DNA from: Zymomonas mobilis
GTDB taxonomy: Bacteria; Pseudomonadota; Alphaproteobacteria; Sphingomonadales; Sphingomonadaceae
Reading direction: 5' to 3'
Assembly: GCF_006715975.1 (NCBI RefSeq)
Contig: NZ_VFOF01000001.1
Coordinates: 1,705,001-1,769,000, forward strand
Length of the DNA: 64,000 nucleotides
Below, piece after piece: positions 32,974 to 44,047 of this stretch (the first letter of the stretch is position 1; every line of letters starts with the position of its first letter). Position numbers and translations under genes: made by a program. A model generated the notes under the pieces. That model was not told the DNA's origin. It worked only from the letters and a program-made list of their open reading frames with translations, and searched no databases.

Positions 32974-33437
32974 GCAGAAGGCCTCCTGTCAAAAAAGACT
33001 AAAAATTCTGACGGACAGGATAAATCGACATTACAGGTCTGACCCCTGCCCTGACAGCTCGGGTTTATTAAAAACGGATTTTGGGCTTAACCAATATCCG
33101 TCCTTCTGTCTTTAATAATTTGTCTATATTGATTGATTTCGTCAAAGTCTCTTTTTGAGGTTCTTCATCAAAACCATATCATGGTTGTGTTAAACGCTTC
33201 TCGGATAAGCGATATTATTTTTTACTATAGCATAATTATTTTGAAAACATCGCCGAATATACCCGTTTTCCGATGATACAACAAATAGATATCAATCTGG
33301 CGAAAGACACAGCACGTCATTTCCAGCCCAAGACAAAAACACCTATAAATAGCGTTTTTACAGGAAATTTGAGAGATAAATGGAAATAATTATGTCAAGG
33401 AAATGGAAGGCATCTGAAGAGAAAACGGCGCGAAGAA
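32974..33437 (-). other. pdhA upstream region with terminator-like hairpin
   Basis: 464 bases without a protein gene between ftsB and pdhA. Apart from the pdhA ribosome site it contains one clear hairpin at 33074-33101, described separately. On the minus strand a TTGACG near 33144 could be a -35 but lacks a good -10. The hairpin position suggests either the end of the eno-ftsB transcript or a leader element of pdhA. Confidence 0.5.
33068..33101 (-). terminator. terminator-like hairpin in the ftsB-pdhA gap
   Basis: On the minus strand ACGGAT (complement of 33096-33101) pairs with ATCCGT (complement of 33074-33079), the stem continues for four more pairs after one mismatch, and TTTTTAATAA follows. 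It lies 340 bases after ftsB and 100 bases before pdhA. Confidence 0.6.
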
Positions 33438-33755
33438 TTATTTTTGGTTATCGAGGATAATCACTTCATCCGGTCGGATTTGACGTGTTTCCTTACGCAC
33501 CAATTCTTCGGCGTAATCGGGGTCGGTTGCTTTGGGATTGAGCAAGGCGATGCTGTTTGCAAGGCGATCTCTTTGTTGCTCTAGCGCCGTCAATTCCGCT
33601 TTTCTTACGGCCATTTTTTGACGGTAACCATCGAGAGCCAACAGACCATTTACGCCCAATAAGGCATTGCCGATAAAGACCCCCAAGACAACAACCATAA
33701 GGGCGGGGCCAATAGCAGCACGAAAAAGACTGTTCTTTGAACGAATCAGGGACAT
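33438..33755 (-). CDS. ftsB: cell division protein FtsB / septum formation initiator family
   Basis: Small bitopic divisome protein that with FtsL and FtsQ recruits later division proteins. From ATG 33755 it has 105 residues: a short cytoplasmic N-terminus, one membrane segment (GPALMVVVLGVFIGNALLG), then a coiled coil (RQKMAVRKAELTALEQQRD) and the family end RKETRQIRPDEVIIL. The alternative ATG at 33806 would add 17 residues unlike the family. It follows eno, the classic eno-ftsB pairing. Confidence 0.85.
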   Translation of the reverse strand: MSLIRSKNSLFRAAIGPALMVVVLGVFIGNALLGVNGLLALDGYRQKMAVRKAELTALEQQRDRLANSIALLNPKATDPDYAEELVRKETRQIRPDEVIILDNQK

Positions 33756-33846
33756 GGAGTCTATAATTACCGCTTTACGCGATAAATCAAGGCTCAATGT
33801 CCCCATTCAGTCGGACCGGTTTAAAAACCAGATCTAGCTGCGATTC

Positions 33847-35262
<1,416 letters not shown>

Positions 35263-35337
35263 TTATCGCTTCTCATGCGATTCTATAGTTAGGATAAACT
35301 GATTATTTTTCCGTATTGAGTAACTGGAGTATAGACA

Positions 35338-35967
35338 ATGGCCGAAAATGAAACTGTGGCAAATGTAAAATCTGAAGCCAAAGATTTGCATGAAAATGCC
35401 GAAAATAAAGCTGAAAAAGCCACAAACGAAGCTAAACATGAAGGCCATCATATAGGGCATCAGATCGCCCAATCGGCATCATACATCGCCGACAAAGCTA
35501 AATCGCATCTTTCAGAAGCAAAAGATTTTGCTGAAAAAGAAGAAAATAAACTTCATCATTTATTTCAAGAGCACAGCCCCTTCCATGGAAAAATCCATGA
35601 AATCGGTGATGAAGGCCGTCATAAAGCGGTTGAAGCCGTTAATAATGTTGCCAAAATTGTTGACCAGACGGCTGAATTGGTTGCCGAAAATCTGGGAAGT
35701 TCCTATGGTGACTATATGCACAAGGCTTCCAAACATATCAGCAAATTGTCAAAATCCCTGAAAGACAAAAAATTGGCTGACATCACCAAGGGCGGCCATA
35801 ACATTATCCGTCGTAATCCAGTTGTGAGCGTCGGCGTTGCTGCGGCTTTAGGCTATGCCCTTTACCGTTTTGCCAGCCACAAGAAACATAAATGTGAAGA
35901 AAATCATGCCTGCGATCATCACGAAGCAAGTGCATCCTCTTCTGACAGCAGCCATCAGGATTCCTAA
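35338..35967 (+). CDS. YqjD/DUF883-like membrane-anchored helical protein with His/Cys tail
   Basis: The 209-residue protein has a long Ala/Lys/Glu/His-rich helical part (residues 1-150, several KAE and EAKD repeats, resembling LEA-type and YqjD/ElaB proteins), one C-terminal membrane segment near 160-178 (NPVVSVGVAAALGYALYRF), and an unusual hydrophilic tail, HKKHKCEENHACDHH followed by Ser/Asp. E. coli YqjD binds ribosomes at the membrane in stationary phase; the same role here is only an analogy. ATG 35338 has GGAG upstream. First gene of a three-gene operon with YqjE-like and DUF3618-like products. Confidence 0.65.
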   Translation: MAENETVANVKSEAKDLHENAENKAEKATNEAKHEGHHIGHQIAQSASYIADKAKSHLSEAKDFAEKEENKLHHLFQEHSPFHGKIHEIGDEGRHKAVEAVNNVAKIVDQTAELVAENLGSSYGDYMHKASKHISKLSKSLKDKKLADITKGGHNIIRRNPVVSVGVAAALGYALYRFASHKKHKCEENHACDHHEASASSSDSSHQDS

Positions 35968-35969
35968 CA

Positions 35970-36491
35970 TTGACGCTGGAAAATAAAGGCGAAAAAGAAT
36001 CGAACGTTACTTCTGAAGAAATCGCCGTGGCCTTGTCTGAAGCTGAAATTGACCCTGTAGCTGCTGAAAAAGTGGCTACAGGAGAAATCAGCGACAAAGA
36101 CGCTGTTCTTGAAGCCGAGACGAAATTGGAAGAAGGCGATATGGAAGCCGATGCGGCTGGAGAAGATGATTCTGTTTATGAAGAGACCGGTATTATCCAG
36201 TCTTTTCGGAATCTTGTTCAGGCTGCCAAAAACTTCTTCCATCATGAAGTCGCCTTTTGCCGCGAAATCATCATGGTGCGCGTCAAAAGAATCGTAAAGG
36301 CCGCCATCGCGTTAATCTTGGCGGCAGCCTTTGCGATTATTGGCTTAGTCGGTCTTTTGGTGGGCGTATTTATTGCCCTGATCCATGCGGTGGGCGCGTT
36401 AGGTGCAGGCTTGATTTTCGCAGGCGTGGGCTTGCCTATTGCGATTATTCTGGTGTTGGTTGCTTATTACTGGCTGACCAAAACATCGTAA
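35970..36491 (+). CDS. YqjE / phage-holin superfamily III-like membrane protein
   Basis: The 173-residue protein has an acidic N-terminal half (about 60 residues rich in Glu/Ala) and a C-terminal half with two membrane segments (IALILAAAFAIIGLVGLLVG and GLIFAGVGLPIAIILVLVAY), the DUF1469/YqjE pattern. The start is TTG 35970, two bases after the previous stop, with AGGA ten bases upstream; an ATG at 36141 would remove the acidic part. Role unknown; YqjE family members are envelope proteins found beside YqjD. Confidence 0.68.
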   Translation: MTLENKGEKESNVTSEEIAVALSEAEIDPVAAEKVATGEISDKDAVLEAETKLEEGDMEADAAGEDDSVYEETGIIQSFRNLVQAAKNFFHHEVAFCREIIMVRVKRIVKAAIALILAAAFAIIGLVGLLVGVFIALIHAVGALGAGLIFAGVGLPIAIILVLVAYYWLTKTS

Positions 36492-36545
36492 TTTCTTGCC
36501 AAGGCTGTTATTCGGAAGGAAACGGTCTGGAAAGGCCGCTATACT

Positions 36546-36893
36546 ATGCTTCATACGTCTAAAATTAATCAGAAAAAAGCAGCACTCGAGCAGGCTCGCA
36601 CCCAGCTTATGACTTCGCTCGACGATGTGACCAATCATCTAAAACCGGGTTCTATTGCCCGTAGCTTGGTAAAATCCGGTGTTCGTGCGGGTAAAAAAGC
36701 CGTCGATCATCTTAATCAAGAAGCCCAAAAACGGCCATTTGCAACGGTTGCTGCGGTCAGTGGTCTTGGCTTTATCTTTTTATGGCGTTCCAAAATGGGA
36801 GGGATGCTGTTCCAGCTTATTGCCTCTCTTTTAAGAGGTTCGCCATCGAAAAACGACAAGACTGATCAAGATCAAAATAGTCCGGTTCAATAA
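36546..36893 (+). CDS. small DUF3618/YqjK-like envelope protein
   Basis: The 115-residue protein starts with a helical region (KKAALEQARTQLMTSLDDVT), then KPGSIARSLVKSGVRAGKKAV, a segment PFATVAAVSGLGFIFLWRS that is the likely membrane anchor, and a charged tail. This fits the DUF3618 group that follows yqjD-yqjE-type genes. ATG 36546 has GGAAAGG upstream. Last gene of the operon. Confidence 0.6.
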   Translation: MLHTSKINQKKAALEQARTQLMTSLDDVTNHLKPGSIARSLVKSGVRAGKKAVDHLNQEAQKRPFATVAAVSGLGFIFLWRSKMGGMLFQLIASLLRGSPSKNDKTDQDQNSPVQ

Positions 36894-36917
36894 AGGTTCA
36901 GCTATTACCGTGTAACT

Positions 36918-36976
36918 ATACTGGTCAGTACAGTTTTATCTATACTTGATAGTATATTTTATGTACTGACTAGTAT
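36918..36976. promoter_or_regulatory. nested palindromes, operator-like, upstream of mlaC
   Basis: Two near-palindromes, TACTGGTCAGTA (36919-36930) and TACTGACTAGTA (36964-36975), flank a third, TATACTTGATAGTATA (36941-36956). The outer two are also complementary to each other over 15 bases with one G-T. TetR-type repressors often bind such ACTG/CAGT sites. The centres of the outer sites are 45 bp apart. It could alternatively form an RNA hairpin ending the previous operon, but there is no T-run. Confidence 0.5.
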
Positions 36977-37133
36977 TATTGATTCGCCCGAAATAGCCAT
37001 AGAGAAGAATCTGCGCATCCACAGGTATTCTCCTTAAAGGTGTTTTTAAATTAGCCGAATCAGCAAAATGCCAGAATGCCTGGCTTTAGCCTTGAAAACC
37101 GACTTTTCTGACACCGTCCGGGAAAAGAGAATT

Positions 37134-37718
37134 ATGAAAAGAGTTGCGCGTTTTTTTGCGGTGCCTGTTGCCCTTGTTTCGCTGAGTAGTCCTGCTTTTG
37201 CGGCTATTGATAATCAGACCCCAAGTGGTCTTATCAATGGCTTGATTGCGGAAGCGTTATCGGTCTCTCAGAATAATGACAAAGCGCATGCCCATCAAAA
37301 GCTGAAAGTTTTGCTGGCGCAGTATTTTGAAGTCGATGAAATCGGAGAAAGTCTGGTTCGTCGCTGGAAAAGCCAGATTACGCCAGACCAGCTGAGCGCC
37401 TATAAGGCGGCCTTGCCCAATTTTATCATCAATACCTATGCCAACCGGATTTCTGACTATACTTCGGCAAAGCTGAAAATTATCCGCGTCATTCCGGCCG
37501 GAGACGGTGCGGCTGTTCTTTCACAGGTAACGAAAACAGGTTCTGATCCGGTTAATGTTATTTGGACATTAGAACACACCAGTCAGGGCTATAAAGTCAG
37601 CAATATGACTGTTGCGGGTATCAATCTGTTGATAACTCAGAGAGCCGATTTTGACTCCGTTGTTGAGCATAAAGGCTTCGATGCTCTGATCAAAATGCTT
37701 CAAGCGAGAGCTTCTTAA
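37134..37718 (+). CDS. mlaC: MlaC/Ttg2D-family periplasmic lipid carrier
   Basis: The 194-residue protein has a signal peptide (MKRVARFFAVPVALVSLSSPAFA) and the MlaC/Ttg2D domain: FEVDEIGESLVRRWK near 65, LPNFIINTYANRISDYT near 95 and VNVIWTLEHTSQGYKVSNMTV further on. MlaC shuttles phospholipids across the periplasm between outer-membrane MlaA and the MlaFEDB complex. HpnM of hopanoid clusters is a relative and cannot be ruled out. ATG 37134 has AAAAGAGA upstream. It is 23 kb from mlaE-mlaF and is preceded by an operator-like palindrome cluster. Confidence 0.8.
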   Translation: MKRVARFFAVPVALVSLSSPAFAAIDNQTPSGLINGLIAEALSVSQNNDKAHAHQKLKVLLAQYFEVDEIGESLVRRWKSQITPDQLSAYKAALPNFIINTYANRISDYTSAKLKIIRVIPAGDGAAVLSQVTKTGSDPVNVIWTLEHTSQGYKVSNMTVAGINLLITQRADFDSVVEHKGFDALIKMLQARAS

Positions 37719-37728
37719 ATTTGAAGAG

Positions 37729-37761
37729 AAAGGCCTCTTAAATGACATGAGAGGCCTTTTA
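37729..37761 (+). terminator. mlaC terminator
   Basis: AAGGCCTCT pairs with AGAGGCCTT around an 11-base loop, ending in TTTT, 12 bases after mlaC. It may serve both directions, although the rhomboid gene ends 250 bases further on. Confidence 0.75.
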
Positions 37762-38005
37762 GGCTTAAAATTGGCCACCCTTAAAAAGATCAATGCCCTG
37801 CCCTATAGAATGAAATACTTTAACAGTGCATTCATCCCGCCCGAAAGCAAAAAAGGCGGAGATATTTTCTATAAAATGACACAGTTGCTTTTTAAGATTG
37901 TTATTTACAATTTTTAGAACGCTTAAATTTTAAGTTCCTAACAAAAGTATTAATATATTTACTTAATTTTCAGGTAATAAAATCAAAAAACAAAGGCAAT
38001 CTTGA

Positions 38006-38650
38006 CTACATTTTATATTTCTTAAATTTATTATGGTAATGGAAATACAATAACGGTCTTATACAAATAAGCCCCGTAATAAACCCACCGATATGCGCAG
38101 CCGTTGCCAGCATAAGACTAGGGCTTTCGCTGATACCGATTAAAATTTGAAGAATAGACCATGCGGCGGCCAGCCACAGAATCTGAACGCCATGATTCAT
38201 CCAGCGCGTCGAAAAAATCTGAGGTTCGCGCCCGAACAAAATAGCATAAGCGCCGAATAGGGCTGAAATAGCACCGCTAGCACCGATCATAGGGTCTTGG
38301 CTGGTCGGATAGCAAAAATACTGTGATAGAGCTGAGCTATAGGCACCGATGACGTAGAGCCATAGGAATTTGCGGCTGCCTATAATCATTTCGACATAGC
38401 GCCCGCAAAAAGCCAGCATCGCCATGTTGAAAGCAATATGCATCAGCCCGCCATGCGCAAAAGTCGCAGAGAGGGGTGTTATCCAGAAAGGAAAAGAGGG
38501 CACGCCAGAAGACCAGCCGTGAAGGCGAGCTGGAATAAAGCCCGCTTTCATTGCCCAAAGATCCTGAGCTTTTAGTAAGAAACTTGTAAGCCATACGCCG
38601 GAAGTGACAATGACCAGAGCCGTAGTGGCACGGGCGGGAGGCAGACGCAC
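38006..38650 (-). CDS. rhomboid-family intramembrane serine protease
   Basis: The 214-residue polytopic membrane protein has six hydrophobic segments and the rhomboid catalytic set: Ser125 in GASGAISALFG, His186 in AAHIGGFITG, and the HxxxN motif HIAFN at 71-75. Both catalytic residues are intact, so it should be active. Substrates cannot be predicted. The start is a GTG at 38650, 17 bases after greA, so it is probably the last gene of the carA-carB-greA unit. Confidence 0.88.
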   Translation of the reverse strand: MRLPPARATTALVIVTSGVWLTSFLLKAQDLWAMKAGFIPARLHGWSSGVPSFPFWITPLSATFAHGGLMHIAFNMAMLAFCGRYVEMIIGSRKFLWLYVIGAYSSALSQYFCYPTSQDPMIGASGAISALFGAYAILFGREPQIFSTRWMNHGVQILWLAAAWSILQILIGISESPSLMLATAAHIGGFITGLICIRPLLYFHYHNKFKKYKM

Positions 38651-38666
38651 GGCTTACAATCCAGAC

Positions 38667-39143
38667 CTAGATAAATTCGATTTTGGAAATCAGGTAATAG
38701 CGATCGCCTGATGGCACAGTGACCTCGATTTCATCATCGACTTTACGACCGATCAAAGCGCGTCCCAAAGGCGAATTATAAGAAATACGGCCACCTTTGG
38801 CATTGGCTTCGGTCTGTCCGACAATCTGGTATTTAACCGGTTTGTCATCTTCATCGATTAAATGAACAGTTGCGCCAAAAACTACTTTATCACCAGACAG
38901 GGTTTTAGGGTCGATAATAAGCGCGCGGCTAAGCCTGCCTTCAATATCGGCGACCATTGCCTCGACCTGTCCTTGACGTTCTTTGGCCGCGTGATATTCG
39001 GCATTTTCAGACAGATCGCCATGCGCACGAGCTTCCTCGATCGCATCAATAATTTTTGGTCTTTCGACCTGTAATCTAGCCAGCTCATCGATCAGCATTT
39101 TCTGACCTTCAATGAGCATCGGTATTTTTTCCTGGGCTGCCAT
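38667..39143 (-). CDS. greA: transcription elongation factor GreA
   Basis: Rescues backtracked RNA polymerase by stimulating transcript cleavage. The 158-residue protein has the N-terminal coiled coil with the acidic tip ([18 protein letters not shown]) and the C-terminal domain ending [21 protein letters not shown] 39143 has GGGGA seven bases upstream; an in-frame TTG lies two codons before. It follows carB, as in many alphaproteobacteria, but a perfect hairpin lies between them. Confidence 0.96.
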   Translation of the reverse strand: MAAQEKIPMLIEGQKMLIDELARLQVERPKIIDAIEEARAHGDLSENAEYHAAKERQGQVEAMVADIEGRLSRALIIDPKTLSGDKVVFGATVHLIDEDDKPVKYQIVGQTEANAKGGRISYNSPLGRALIGRKVDDEIEVTVPSGDRYYLISKIEFI

Positions 39144-39180
39144 AGGCAATATCCCCTAAACGGTAAAAGTAAATCCCACA

Positions 39181-39202
39181 CAGGGCAGATTATTCTGCCC
39201 TG
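39181..39202 (-). terminator. hairpin between carB and greA
   Basis: CAGGGCAG (39181-39188) pairs perfectly with CTGCCCTG (39195-39202) around a six-base loop. It lies just after carB on the minus strand. There is no T-run, so it may only reduce readthrough into greA. Confidence 0.5.
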
Positions 39203-39226
39203 CTTGCACTCAATTAAAGATCGGGA

Positions 39227-42200
39227 TTAGGCGTGCTTCATTGAATGATAGGATTGCAAGGAACGGACTTCAAGCTTTCGCGCCTTTATTGCGACAATAG
39301 CTTCCGCAGCAACAATGGCCGCAGCAGCTGTCGTGAAGTAAGGAACGGGAGCTAAAACCACCGAAGAACGGATGGATGCCGAATCCTGAAGAGATTGCCA
39401 CCCTTCTGTCGTATTGACAACCAGACTAATCGCCCCGTCTTTAATTAAATCGACAATATGGGGACGACCTTCTCTGACTTTGTTGACCCGTTCGACCGGA
39501 ACGCCTTGCGATTGTAGATAACGTGCCGTGCCGTCGGTTGCGACCAGTTTTATCCCGAGATCGGTCAAAGCCTTTATCGGGGCAAAGATCTGAGCTTTGT
39601 CGCTGTCTTTGACAGAGATAAAGAAAGTGCCAGACCGTGGCAGAGCGTTACCGGCAGCAAGCTGGGCTTTGGCAAAGGCCATTGGGAAGTCGATATCAAT
39701 ACCCATGACTTCACCAGTGGATTTCATTTCCGGTGATAAAACAGGATCGACACCCGGGAAACGCGCCCATGGGAAGACCGCTTCTTTGACGGCGGTATAG
39801 CCTTCCGGCCAACTGATTTCCGGCAGATCTCGTAATTTTTCGCCAGCCATCACCCGTGCGGCAACTTGAGCGACTGGACGACCATCAGCCTTTGCAACGA
39901 AAGGCACCGTCCGGCTAGCACGCGGATTGACTTCGATCAAATAAACCTTGTCGCCTTTGATCGCGAACTGAATATTCATCAGTCCCTGAACCTTTAAGGC
40001 ACGCGCTAATTGATCGGTCTGTTTTTTAATTTCTTCGATGATATGGGCAGGCAAGCTGTAAGGCGGAATTGAGCAAGCGCTATCACCGGAATGGATACCG
40101 GCTTCTTCGATATGCTGCAAAATACCAGCGACAACGACATCATCGCCATCAGCCACCGCATCCACATCGACTTCAGTGGCATCCCGCAGATACTGATCAA
40201 TCAGAACTGGCGATTCACCGGAGACTTTCACGGCCGTATGAATATAGTCATCCAGCTGCGTGGGGCCGTCGATGATTTCCATAGCACGTCCACCCAATAC
40301 ATAGGACGGACGGATCAGGATCGGATAACCGATTTTTTCAGCGACTTTGATGGCTTCATCGCGGCTACGAGCGATTCCGTTAGCAGGCTGCAACAGACCT
40401 AATTCAGAAACCAAAGCCGAGAAGCGTTCGCGATCTTCGGCAAGATCAATAGCATCAGGGCTGGTTCCCAAAATGGGGATGCCCGCTTTTTCGATTTCAG
40501 CCGCCAATTTTAAAGGCGTTTGTCCGCCGAACTGAACAATAACGCCAGCAAGCGTGCCGTTTTGCTGTTCTTTGTGAAGAATTTCGAGGACATCTTCACC
40601 CGTCAACGGCTCAAAATAGAGGCGATCAGAGGTATCATAGTCGGTTGAAACCGTTTCAGGGTTACAGTTGACCATGATCGTTTCGTAACCCGCAGCTTCC
40701 AAGGCGAAGCAGGCATGGCAGCAGCAATAATCGAATTCTAACCCCTGCCCGATACGGTTAGGGCCGCCACCAAGAATAACGACTTTCTTGCGGTCGGTTG
40801 GAAGTGAATCGCAAACTGCTTCACCGAATAAAGGCGCTTCATAAGTGGAATACATATAAGGCGTTTTAGCTTCGAATTCGGCAGCGCAGCTATCAATACG
40901 TTTGAAAACGGGACGGATATTCAGGCTGTGCCGCAAAGCGCAGACTTCTGCTTCGGTAACGCCGCCGGTCAGAGCCTGTAAAGCATCATGGACAATGCCG
41001 GAGCCTTTAGCCTGTGCTTTTCCAAGACCGCGAATATGCGAAGATTGCAACGCCAAATCAGCTAAACGCTTATCGGAGAAACCCATCGCCTTTAAGCGGC
41101 GGAAAGGTGCTGCTTCGAGTGGTAAGCCGTTGGCGATGACTTCGTTTTCAGCGGCAATTATTTCAGAGAGGCGAGCAATAAACCAAGGATCATAATGCGT
41201 GATCTGGCAAATTCTTTCTGCCGTGATGCCTTCTCTTAAAGCCTGAGCCGCGACCAACAAACGATCCGGCGTCGGGCGAGCCAATTCAGCTTCGATGACC
41301 GAAGGATTAGCACCGATCAATGCTTCAACAGGATCAAGGCCGGAAAGACCGCTTTCGAGACCACGCAGAGCTTTTTGTAAGCTTTCCGGAAAAGAACGGC
41401 CAATAGCCATCACTTCACCAACAGACTTCATAGCCGTCGTCAAAAGCGGTTTAGCATTTTTGAATTTTTCAAAAGCAAAACGCGGAATTTTGGTGACGAT
41501 ATAATCAATAGTCGGTTCGAAGCTGGCCGGTGTCGCGCCCGTAATGTCGTTGGTGATTTCATCCAACGTATAGCCGATAGCCAGCTTGGTCGCGACTTTG
41601 GCAATCGGGAAGCCAGTTGCTTTGGAAGCGAGAGCAGAAGAGCGGCTGACACGCGGGTTCATCTCGATAACGACCAAGCGGCCATTTTCGGGATTAAGCG
41701 CGAACTGAACATTAGAACCACCGGTTTCAACGCCAATTTCCCGCAAGACGGCAATCGAGGCGTTCCGCATGATCTGATATTCTTTATCCGTCATGGTAAG
41801 CGCCGGTGCGACTGTGATAGAATCGCCGGTGTGAACCCCCATAGGATCAATATTTTCGATCGAGCAGATGATAATGCAATTGTCATGGCGGTCGCGAACG
41901 ACCTCCATTTCATATTCTTTCCAGCCGATTACGGATTCTTCGATCAGGACTTCCTGTGTCGGGGAAGCTGAGAGACCGCCGGAAACAATATCAATGAATT
42001 CTTCTTTGTTATAAGCCACACCGCCGCCGGTGCCGCCCATCGTGAAAGAAGGACGGATAATGGCAGGAAGGCCGACAGATTCGAGACCGTCCAGTGCTTC
42101 GTCCAGCGAATGAGCAACTGAAGAGCGTGGGCTTTCAAGGCCGATCTTATCCATTGCCTGACGGAATTTCAGACGATCTTCTGCTTTATCAATCGCGATG

Positions 42201-42559
42201 GCATCCGCCCCGATCATTTCGCAGTTGAATTTTTCGAGCGTTCCATCGCTGGCCAAAGCCAAAGCCGTATTCAGCGCCGTTTGACCGCCCATCGTTGGCA
42301 GCAAGGCATCAGGCCGTTCTTTTTCAATGATACGAGCGACAACTTCGGGCGTGATCGGTTCGATATAAGTCGCGTCGGCCATATCCGGATCGGTCATAAT
42401 CGTGGCCGGATTGGAGTTGACCAGAATGACCCGATAGCCTTCTTCCCGCAAAGCTTTACAGGCCTGCGTCCCTGAATAATCGAACTCGCAGGCTTGACCA
42501 ATAACAATCGGGCCAGCGCCGATAATCATAATCGATTGAAGATCGGTTCTTTTGGGCAT
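39227..42559 (-). CDS. carB: carbamoyl-phosphate synthase large subunit
   Basis: Makes carbamoyl phosphate from bicarbonate, ATP and ammonia delivered by CarA, feeding arginine and pyrimidine synthesis. The 1110-residue protein has the duplicated ATP-grasp halves: [19 protein letters not shown] at the N-terminus and [19 protein letters not shown] near the middle, each followed by its ATP-grasp domain ([12 protein letters not shown] and [12 protein letters not shown]), and a C-terminal MGS-like regulatory domain. ATG 42559 is used; a GTG one codon before is also possible. It follows carA after 67 bases. Confidence 0.97.
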   Translation of the reverse strand: MPKRTDLQSIMIIGAGPIVIGQACEFDYSGTQACKALREEGYRVILVNSNPATIMTDPDMADATYIEPITPEVVARIIEKERPDALLPTMGGQTALNTALALASDGTLEKFNCEMIGADAIAIDKAEDRLKFRQAMDKIGLESPRSSVAHSLDEALDGLESVGLPAIIRPSFTMGGTGGGVAYNKEEFIDIVSGGLSASPTQEVLIEESVIGWKEYEMEVVRDRHDNCIIICSIENIDPMGVHTGDSITVAPALTMTDKEYQIMRNASIAVLREIGVETGGSNVQFALNPENGRLVVIEMNPRVSRSSALASKATGFPIAKVATKLAIGYTLDEITNDITGATPASFEPTIDYIVTKIPRFAFEKFKNAKPLLTTAMKSVGEVMAIGRSFPESLQKALRGLESGLSGLDPVEALIGANPSVIEAELARPTPDRLLVAAQALREGITAERICQITHYDPWFIARLSEIIAAENEVIANGLPLEAAPFRRLKAMGFSDKRLADLALQSSHIRGLGKAQAKGSGIVHDALQALTGGVTEAEVCALRHSLNIRPVFKRIDSCAAEFEAKTPYMYSTYEAPLFGEAVCDSLPTDRKKVVILGGGPNRIGQGLEFDYCCCHACFALEAAGYETIMVNCNPETVSTDYDTSDRLYFEPLTGEDVLEILHKEQQNGTLAGVIVQFGGQTPLKLAAEIEKAGIPILGTSPDAIDLAEDRERFSALVSELGLLQPANGIARSRDEAIKVAEKIGYPILIRPSYVLGGRAMEIIDGPTQLDDYIHTAVKVSGESPVLIDQYLRDATEVDVDAVADGDDVVVAGILQHIEEAGIHSGDSACSIPPYSLPAHIIEEIKKQTDQLARALKVQGLMNIQFAIKGDKVYLIEVNPRASRTVPFVAKADGRPVAQVAARVMAGEKLRDLPEISWPEGYTAVKEAVFPWARFPGVDPVLSPEMKSTGEVMGIDIDFPMAFAKAQLAAGNALPRSGTFFISVKDSDKAQIFAPIKALTDLGIKLVATDGTARYLQSQGVPVERVNKVREGRPHIVDLIKDGAISLVVNTTEGWQSLQDSASIRSSVVLAPVPYFTTAAAAIVAAEAIVAIKARKLEVRSLQSYHSMKHA

Positions 42560-42626
42560 CACAAAAACCTTAACGGGGAAAAGGAAAAGACAAAACAGAA
42601 AGAGCGGCAGATGCGGTTAATCCGCA

Positions 42627-43799
42627 TTATTGCTGCCCTTTCGTGATGGAATCGACGAATTTGGTAAAGAGATAATAGCTATCCTGTGGACCGGGGCTGG
42701 CTTCGGGATGGTATTGCACCGAGAAGGCCGGACGATCGGTCAATTCGAGACCCGCAAGCGAACCATCGAACAAGGATATGTGGGTCGGACGCGCTGTTTT
42801 CGGCAAGCTGTCGGACGCAACCGCAAAACCATGATTCATCGAAGTGATTTCGACTTTGCTGTCATCCAGTCTTTTGACCGGATGGTTGGCACCGCGATGT
42901 CCCTGATGCATTTTATAGGTCGTTGCACCGACGGCTAGACCCAAAAGCTGATGACCAAGGCAAATGCCGAAAATCGGCATTTTAATATCGAGAAGCTGGC
43001 GAAGGACGGGCACTGCATATTCAGCCGTTGCCGCCGGATCACCTGGGCCATTGGAAAGAAAAACGCCATCAGGGTTATGCGCCATGATTTCGTCGAAGCT
43101 GGCCGTTGCTTTGACGACGGTGACCCTTGCACCGGCAGTTACCAGATTTCTTAAGATGTTATGTTTTAAACCGTAATCGACCGCGACCACATGAGGGCCT
43201 TTGCTGTTACCGACGACGCTATAACCATTTTGTAAAGACCAGATGCCTTCTTGCCAGCTATAGCTTTGATGGGTCGAAACAGAACGGGCGAGATCCATAC
43301 CTTGTAATCCCGGCCAGCTGCGGGCGGTCTCAATCAAGGCAGGGATATCAAATTGTCCCGTTGGATCATGGGCGATAACCGCATTTTGTGCACCCTCTGC
43401 CCGTAACAATCCGGTCAAGGCGCGGGTATCAACGCCAGCAAGACCGATACGGTCGTGATCTTTCAACCAGCTATCAAAGCGCCACAGGCTTCTGAAATTA
43501 GAAGGCTCGGTGATATCTTCCCGAACAACACAGCCAAGAGCGTGTAATGTCGTTGCTTCCGCATCTTCTCTGTTGGCACCAACATTGCCAATATGAGGAA
43601 AAGTGAAGTTGATAATCTGACTGGCGAAACTGGGATCCGTCATGATTTCTTCATAACCAGTCATCGCGGTATGGAAGCAGACCTCACCGACTTTTGCTCC
43701 GGTCGCACCGAAACCACGGCCCCATATCATTTGGCCATTGGCTAAGACCAAAACCCCGGTTGCGCCTTGTGGGGGGCGTGCAGATATGGGATCAGCCAC
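42627..43799 (-). CDS. carA: carbamoyl-phosphate synthase small subunit
   Basis: Glutaminase subunit that hydrolyses glutamine and passes ammonia to CarB. The class I amidotransferase domain has the nucleophile Cys in FGICLGHQLLGLA and the His/Glu pair in SVQYHPEASPGP. The N-terminal CPSase domain includes GYEEIMTDPSFASQII and ALTGLLRAEG. I choose GTG 43799 (390 residues) because GGAGAA lies at proper distance; an ATG at 43850 would place that ribosome site inside the gene. Divergent from the yqeY-like gene. Confidence 0.95.
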   Translation of the reverse strand: MADPISARPPQGATGVLVLANGQMIWGRGFGATGAKVGEVCFHTAMTGYEEIMTDPSFASQIINFTFPHIGNVGANREDAEATTLHALGCVVREDITEPSNFRSLWRFDSWLKDHDRIGLAGVDTRALTGLLRAEGAQNAVIAHDPTGQFDIPALIETARSWPGLQGMDLARSVSTHQSYSWQEGIWSLQNGYSVVGNSKGPHVVAVDYGLKHNILRNLVTAGARVTVVKATASFDEIMAHNPDGVFLSNGPGDPAATAEYAVPVLRQLLDIKMPIFGICLGHQLLGLAVGATTYKMHQGHRGANHPVKRLDDSKVEITSMNHGFAVASDSLPKTARPTHISLFDGSLAGLELTDRPAFSVQYHPEASPGPQDSYYLFTKFVDSITKGQQ

Positions 43800-44047
43800 C
43801 TGAGGTTCTCCTTTTTTTTCATGCTGACGGGAAATAGATAAACGGCGCATCAGTAAGGGCGGTCGTTTCTTTGGTCAATCTATTAAAATCAACAAATATA
43901 CGCTATACTGATCGCTTTCTTTCCTTTGCCCGATCATTCACCGGCAAGCTGCACTGTTTTTTGCACCGGTTTCCATTACAAATATGGTCGTTTTTTTCGG
44001 TAATAACAGGGATCTGTCCGCAGAATTCCCAATTTAAAGGCATTTTT

